DNA of 35,699 bases, taken from Chloroflexota bacterium (GTDB lineage: Bacteria; Chloroflexota; Anaerolineae; Anaerolineales; Villigracilaceae). Positions 32,449-35,699 of the stretch are shown piece by piece. How positions within the stretch are numbered: position 1 is the stretch's first letter; every line of letters begins with the position of its first letter. The position numbers and the translations under genes are program-made. The notes under the pieces are model-generated. The model ran no database searches. It saw only the letters and a program-made list of their open reading frames with translations, and was not told the DNA's origin. The DNA lies in NCBI GenBank assembly GCA_019873735.1, contig JAIOAQ010000031.1:1-35699 (forward strand). The letters are read 5' to 3'.

Positions 32449-32922
32449 TTAATTCTCCGCGGTTGGCGTATAGGTGGCGCAGGTGGTGCCGCAGCCGCCG
32501 GGGCAGGCTTCGGCGCAGAAATATACCTCGCTGGTCCCAATGGCGCACAGCGGCGGCGTGCAAAGGGGTTGCGGCGTGGCGGTGGCGCAGGTGGTGCCGC
32601 AGCCTCCCGGACAAACGTCCGGGCAGAAATACACCTCGCCGGCGCTGAGATCACATGGCGGCGGGGTACACTGAATGACGGGTGTCGCCGTCTCGGTTGG
32701 CGTAGGCGTTTCGGTTGGGCTGACAGCCGCGGGCTGATCCGTTTCGGGCGGCGCAGTACAGGGCCATTCACAGGCTTCTGTGAGGTATGCCTTGCTGGGT
32801 GTGGCCAGCGGAGAGCGACGGATCAGTTGCCACTGGCGGGCGATGGCGGCTGCAAGCAGGCCAAAGGTCAGCACCACGAAAGCAATCATTGTCACAAGGC
32901 GGAAGGAGCGAGTGTTATGCAT
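32449..32922 (-). CDS. Membrane-anchored Cys-rich tandem-repeat protein
   Basis: A 157-residue protein with one N-terminal membrane helix (about 9-28) and a Thr/Pro linker (57-83). Two 36-residue repeats follow with the cysteine spacing C-x4-C-x9-C-x3-C-x3-C-x3-C: Cys85, 90, 100, 104, 108, 112 and Cys121, 126, 136, 140, 144, 148. Each ends [11 protein letters not shown]. The DNA repeats too, with a 108-bp period. The outside location and even cysteine number suggest disulfide-linked or metal-binding modules. AAGGTG is 7 nt before the ATG at 32922, which overlaps the end of the degenerate helicase gene by 8 nt. I do not recognise the family. Confidence 0.68.
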   Translation of the reverse strand: MHNTRSFRLVTMIAFVVLTFGLLAAAIARQWQLIRRSPLATPSKAYLTEACEWPCTAPPETDQPAAVSPTETPTPTETATPVIQCTPPPCDLSAGEVYFCPDVCPGGCGTTCATATPQPLCTPPLCAIGTSEVYFCAEACPGGCGTTCATYTPTAEN

Positions 32923-34984
32923 GGTAAAGCACCTTCTGGAAAGCGCGTACCAGCGCCCCGCGCTGTTCAAAGCCCGATTCGCCCAGTTCAGCCAGGCCGA
33001 GATACAGGCGCTTTTTGCAGCGGCAGAGCAGGCCGGTGGTCAGGCGGGCCAGCGATTCGGTGTTCACGGCCACCTCGTCGGCGTCGCTCCACAGACGGCC
33101 GGCCGGCCAGTGACGCGAAAGCACATAGGGCTGAGTCAGCGGCTGAGCCAGCCGTTCGGTCCAGCCCGAAGCGCCCACATCCAGCCAAAACTGGACGCTG
33201 ACCGGGTGATTCATCATCAAGAACGTATGCGCCGGCGCGACCAACACGGCATCCACCTGCTCGGTGCGCCAGCCTTCGAGGTACTGAGCGGCAATGACCC
33301 CCTCCTGCAGCATGGTCAGATACTCGCGTCCCAAATCGGCGTGAGTCGGCTCCAGCGTTTGGCGGAACTTCTTGACCGATTCGACCAGGCTGGCCGCCAC
33401 GCGCACGGCGTCGAAGTTGGAATGAAAGCCAAAGCCCGGCTGCGAGAGGACTTCTCCGAACAATTTGCGCAGGAAATAATCCAGCGGCAGCGGTTCTGAC
33501 TCACGATAGGCCATGATCCAGTTTCGAAGGGCCGTGTACTGCCCTCCGAACAGGAACGTAATGCGTTCCTGCATTTCGGGCCGGATTTCGTCAAAGGTGG
33601 ACAGGCGCGCCTCGCGCGGACGATAGACGATTTCGGTCAGCAATTGTGCGCGCACCAGGTCCAGGTTCTCAATCGCCTGCATCAGGGCGTAGGCCACGTC
33701 GAAGCGTTCGGGGTGGATTCCCCACTGCGGATGTGCCAGGGCGGCCAGCGTCAGCAATGCCTGACTCGCCGGTTCGTCCCGCAGGGAGCGCGACGGACGG
33801 TGTGTCCGCACCGGAATGCCGTATGCGCTCAGGCGGTTGGTGAGGGAGAAGCGCAGGGCATCAGAAAGGTATGGCGAGAGCAGGACGATTTCTGCAGGCG
33901 GCAGTCCCTCGTCCAGCAGGCGGCGGGTTTCGGCGGCGACCGCATCCAGCAACTCCGGATAGAAGCGGGTCTGGATGGTTTGCAGTTCCGGACCCGGCCG
34001 GCCGCCGGGGGCCTTCCCTGACGGCGAAATGGCCTGCAGCAAGTTTGCGCGCAGGCGGGCAATCTCGGCAGACATGACCAGGCTTTTGTCCAGTGTGACC
34101 TGTTGGTCGCACAGCGGGCGTAATGCCCAGCCGGTTTCCACATCTGCCCCCAGGAATTTGCGGTAACCGCCGTCCTCGTCGTAAATCAGCAATGCCGAGT
34201 CGAATTCGGGCAGCCAGTCGCGGATCAAGTCATGGGCCCGCGGGACATCCTCTTCGACATTGTCATAAACCAGATGGCGGTAGGTGCGCGTGAAGTATTG
34301 GCGCACGATTGGCTCAGGCCACAGATATTGCCAGAAGACTTCAATTTGCAGGGAGAAATCCAGCAGGTTATTTTCCAGGCAGTATGCCCGGAAGCGGCTG
34401 GCGCATTCCTGAGCATCGGCATAGACGCGGCGCTGAGCCGGGTCGCCGTACCAGGCGGCATCCAGCCGGGCGCCGATTTCGGTATAGGGAAAGCCAACCG
34501 CTGCAGACTTGTTCAGGTTGTCGAGAATCTGGGAATACAGCCGGTTGCGGTCAATGCTGACCGATTCAAAATATCCTTGTTCCAGCAAGGGCCGCACCAG
34601 ATAAGCCATGTAGTACTGGGCGGTTTCGAGTGTCAGGAAGATGGGCGGTTGTTCGGGATGGGCGAAACCGGCGGCTTCGGCGGCCAGAGGCCAAAAGAGA
34701 TCCACTGCCCGGCGCGCCAGGCCTCCCAGCGTAGCCGGGGTGGCTTCGCCGCCGGCGGCACGTTCCGGGCTGTAGAGCAATTCCAGGTAGGGTTCCTGTA
34801 ATGTGCGTTGCGGCGTGAGCAGGAGGATGGATTCGCCAGCCACTCCCTGTTGCAACAGCCAGCGTATGCGTTCTACCCCCGCAGTGCTCTTGCCGCTGCC
34901 GGCGGGACCTGAAAGGAACAGCCGGGCATTGAGCGGCGCTTCGACAATCGAGATTTGCGCGGGGGTGAGCGGAACCTGAAGCAT
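32915..34984 (-). CDS. Degenerate superfamily 1 helicase-like protein
   Basis: A 689-residue protein with the layout of an SF1A helicase. Walker A SGPAGSGKST (25-34) is intact. The position of motif II reads VYDNVEED (239-246), so the catalytic Glu of DExx is Asn. Motif IV-like QTRFYPELLDAVAAETRRLL, EIVLLSPYLSDALRFSL and GIPVRTHRPSRSLRDEP align with the UvrD C-terminal half, yet motif V (VAPAHTFLMMNHP) and VI (LLCRCKKRLYLGL) are far from consensus. It may bind but not hydrolyse ATP, as the inactive helicase half of AddB does, and may serve as a partner of the intact helicase in the same operon. No nuclease domain is seen. Confidence 0.72.
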   Translation of the reverse strand: MLQVPLTPAQISIVEAPLNARLFLSGPAGSGKSTAGVERIRWLLQQGVAGESILLLTPQRTLQEPYLELLYSPERAAGGEATPATLGGLARRAVDLFWPLAAEAAGFAHPEQPPIFLTLETAQYYMAYLVRPLLEQGYFESVSIDRNRLYSQILDNLNKSAAVGFPYTEIGARLDAAWYGDPAQRRVYADAQECASRFRAYCLENNLLDFSLQIEVFWQYLWPEPIVRQYFTRTYRHLVYDNVEEDVPRAHDLIRDWLPEFDSALLIYDEDGGYRKFLGADVETGWALRPLCDQQVTLDKSLVMSAEIARLRANLLQAISPSGKAPGGRPGPELQTIQTRFYPELLDAVAAETRRLLDEGLPPAEIVLLSPYLSDALRFSLTNRLSAYGIPVRTHRPSRSLRDEPASQALLTLAALAHPQWGIHPERFDVAYALMQAIENLDLVRAQLLTEIVYRPREARLSTFDEIRPEMQERITFLFGGQYTALRNWIMAYRESEPLPLDYFLRKLFGEVLSQPGFGFHSNFDAVRVAASLVESVKKFRQTLEPTHADLGREYLTMLQEGVIAAQYLEGWRTEQVDAVLVAPAHTFLMMNHPVSVQFWLDVGASGWTERLAQPLTQPYVLSRHWPAGRLWSDADEVAVNTESLARLTTGLLCRCKKRLYLGLAELGESGFEQRGALVRAFQKVLYHA

Positions 34985-34990
34985 AGCCCA

Positions 34991-35019
34991 AGATTAGCGG
35001 AAAGCCCGCCTTTTGTCAA
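34991..35019 (-). promoter_or_regulatory. Promoter of the helicase operon, leaderless type
   Basis: On the minus strand a perfect -35 TTGACA (35019-35014) is 17 bp from TAATCT (34996-34991), and the ATG at 34984 begins 6 nt after it. The transcription start should be at or near the start codon; no ribosome site lies between. Confidence 0.6.
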
Positions 35020-35114
35020 CGGCTTGGACAATTCTTTGCGCGCAAAACATGCCAGGGAAGGTCTGCAAATGCACAAATTTCCACGGGTGACTCTACTGCA
35101 AAAAGGGCGTTTCT

Positions 35115-35231
35115 AACGCAAGGGCGCAAAGCCGCCAAGATTAGGTCTGTTTCTTGTTTACGCATAATCCGAAACCGAAAAACGCATGCACTGGAAATTG
35201 CATTTTCTTTGCGGCTTGGCGGCTTCGCGTT
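35115..35231. repeat. Imperfect inverted repeat in the gap before the inhibitor gene
   Basis: A 26-nt arm at 35115-35140 (AACGCAAGGGCGCAAAGCC and so on) matches the reverse complement of 35206-35231 at 21 of 26 positions, with a 65-nt centre that contains a small ATGCA/TGCAT hairpin. The AACGCAAAGGCGC-like words are, from general knowledge, a common motif of intergenic repeats in environmental genomes. The rest of the 437-bp gap 34985-35421 holds the helicase promoter and nothing else I can support. Confidence 0.5.
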
Positions 35232-35421
35232 GAGATTTCTGTTTTTGCAGCGAAGTCACGGGTTCTCGGAGTTTTTTTCTGCGTTCATCTGCAAAATTGG
35301 TGGATAATCGTAGTAACCTTCGCGCATCGGCGATTCTGATGCATCCGCGCCGATCTCCTGCCCCGGCTTTGGGGAACAAACGGACAACAAAAACGTCTCA
35401 AGAGACAGAAAGGAGACGCCC

Positions 35422-35699
35422 ATGTATGTAAAACTTATCCGCTCGTTGTCTTTGCTTTTCGTTTTTGTCGCCGTTGTGGCTGGCCTGTCTGCCTGTGGGA
35501 GCAGACAAATTTCAACCGGTAAGGCCGACCAGGGCCGGACGATTACGCTCAAAATGGGAGAGACCCTGATGGTCACGCTGGATTCAAATCCGAGCACCGG
35601 CTACTCCTGGCAGGTGGCCGAACTGGATGAAAGCGTGCTCCAGCAGGATGGCGAGCCGCAATACAAACCGTCTGCCGGGTCGCAGGGGATGGTAGGCGC
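35422..35699 (+). CDS. Chagasin-like (I42) inhibitor lipoprotein, cut by the window end
   Basis: The first 92 codons of a lipoprotein. A hydrophobic signal leads to lipobox LSAC with Cys25. The domain that follows contains GETLMVTLDSNPSTGYSW, whose NPSTGY loop is the hallmark of chagasin/I42 cysteine-peptidase inhibitors, then KPSAGSQGMVG, which fits the second binding loop. A strong ribosome site AAAGGAGA lies 6 nt before the ATG. The C-terminal part, with the third loop, lies beyond the window, so length cannot be judged. Likely surface protection against host-like or own proteases, by family inference. Confidence 0.82.
   Translation, partial: MYVKLIRSLSLLFVFVAVVAGLSACGSRQISTGKADQGRTITLKMGETLMVTLDSNPSTGYSWQVAELDESVLQQDGEPQYKPSAGSQGMVG

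Noticed and set aside
31662..32771. 369-codon reading of the SDR
   Set aside because: The first 109 residues are low-complexity Arg/Pro/Ala sequence from another frame of the Cys-rich repeat gene; the SDR fold begins at the ATG at 32444.

Overview
The window looks like chromosomal DNA from a free-living bacterium of moderate-to-high GC content, most likely Chloroflexota and probably Anaerolineae. This is inferred from the mix of gene families: a short acidic RpoD, a GldA/F/G-type ABC cassette with DUF4340, a DUF6391-type protein, a DnaD-like protein beside a DnaC/DnaI-like loader, orphan Flp pilin and many Thr/Pro-rich lipoprotein linkers. No 16S rRNA or tRNA is present to confirm it. Coding density is high. 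There is no rRNA, tRNA, CRISPR array or intact insertion sequence.

Layout. 1-5.6 kb (minus): the primary sigma factor with its own promoter and terminator, and a four-gene ABC cassette (ATPase, permease, GldG-like, DUF4340) with a clear promoter. 5.7-12.4 kb: a small membrane protein, an aldo/keto reductase, a GT87-like membrane glycosyltransferase, a NarL/DegU-type response regulator with a soluble DegS-type kinase, a 53-residue Flp pilin with its own promoter and terminator, and a GT-C-like membrane protein. 12.4-16.6 kb (minus): a replication operon of bifunctional nuclease, DnaB, DnaD-like protein and a helicase loader with two fused AAA+ modules. 17.0-23.5 kb (plus): a split Cas4-like membrane nuclease, NAD kinase, a B-box-like membrane protein, RecN, a lipoprotein, a DUF6391-like protein and HolA. 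23.5-29.4 kb: a membrane protein, an FAD oxidoreductase, an AcuB-like CBS protein, a MocR regulator with a perfect operator-like palindrome, an alkyltransferase-like DNA repair protein preceded by a 17-residue lipopeptide ORF, uracil phosphoribosyltransferase and a thiamine-binding-type protein. 29.4-35.0 kb (minus): an overlapping four-gene operon of degenerate SF1 helicase, Cys-rich repeat protein, SDR and intact SF1 helicase. The right edge cuts a chagasin-like (I42) inhibitor lipoprotein.

The most unusual feature is a family of about 122-bp non-coding elements with terminal inverted repeats, in five copies (6178, 8648, 16776, 28236, 28983). Four of the five lie between 8-9 bp direct repeats, one pair being a perfect 9-mer, as expected for a MITE that transposes. 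All five sit just upstream of a gene. A separate perfect-armed palindrome, with 8-bp flanking direct repeats, sits beside one copy.

Other points are the duplicated helicase loader whose second module has lost its arginine-finger box, apparent leaderless promoters (hexamer, then exactly 6 nt, then ATG) at three genes, and the pairing of a helicase with degenerate ATPase motifs with an intact one. All functional assignments are from reading motifs by eye; no database search was possible.
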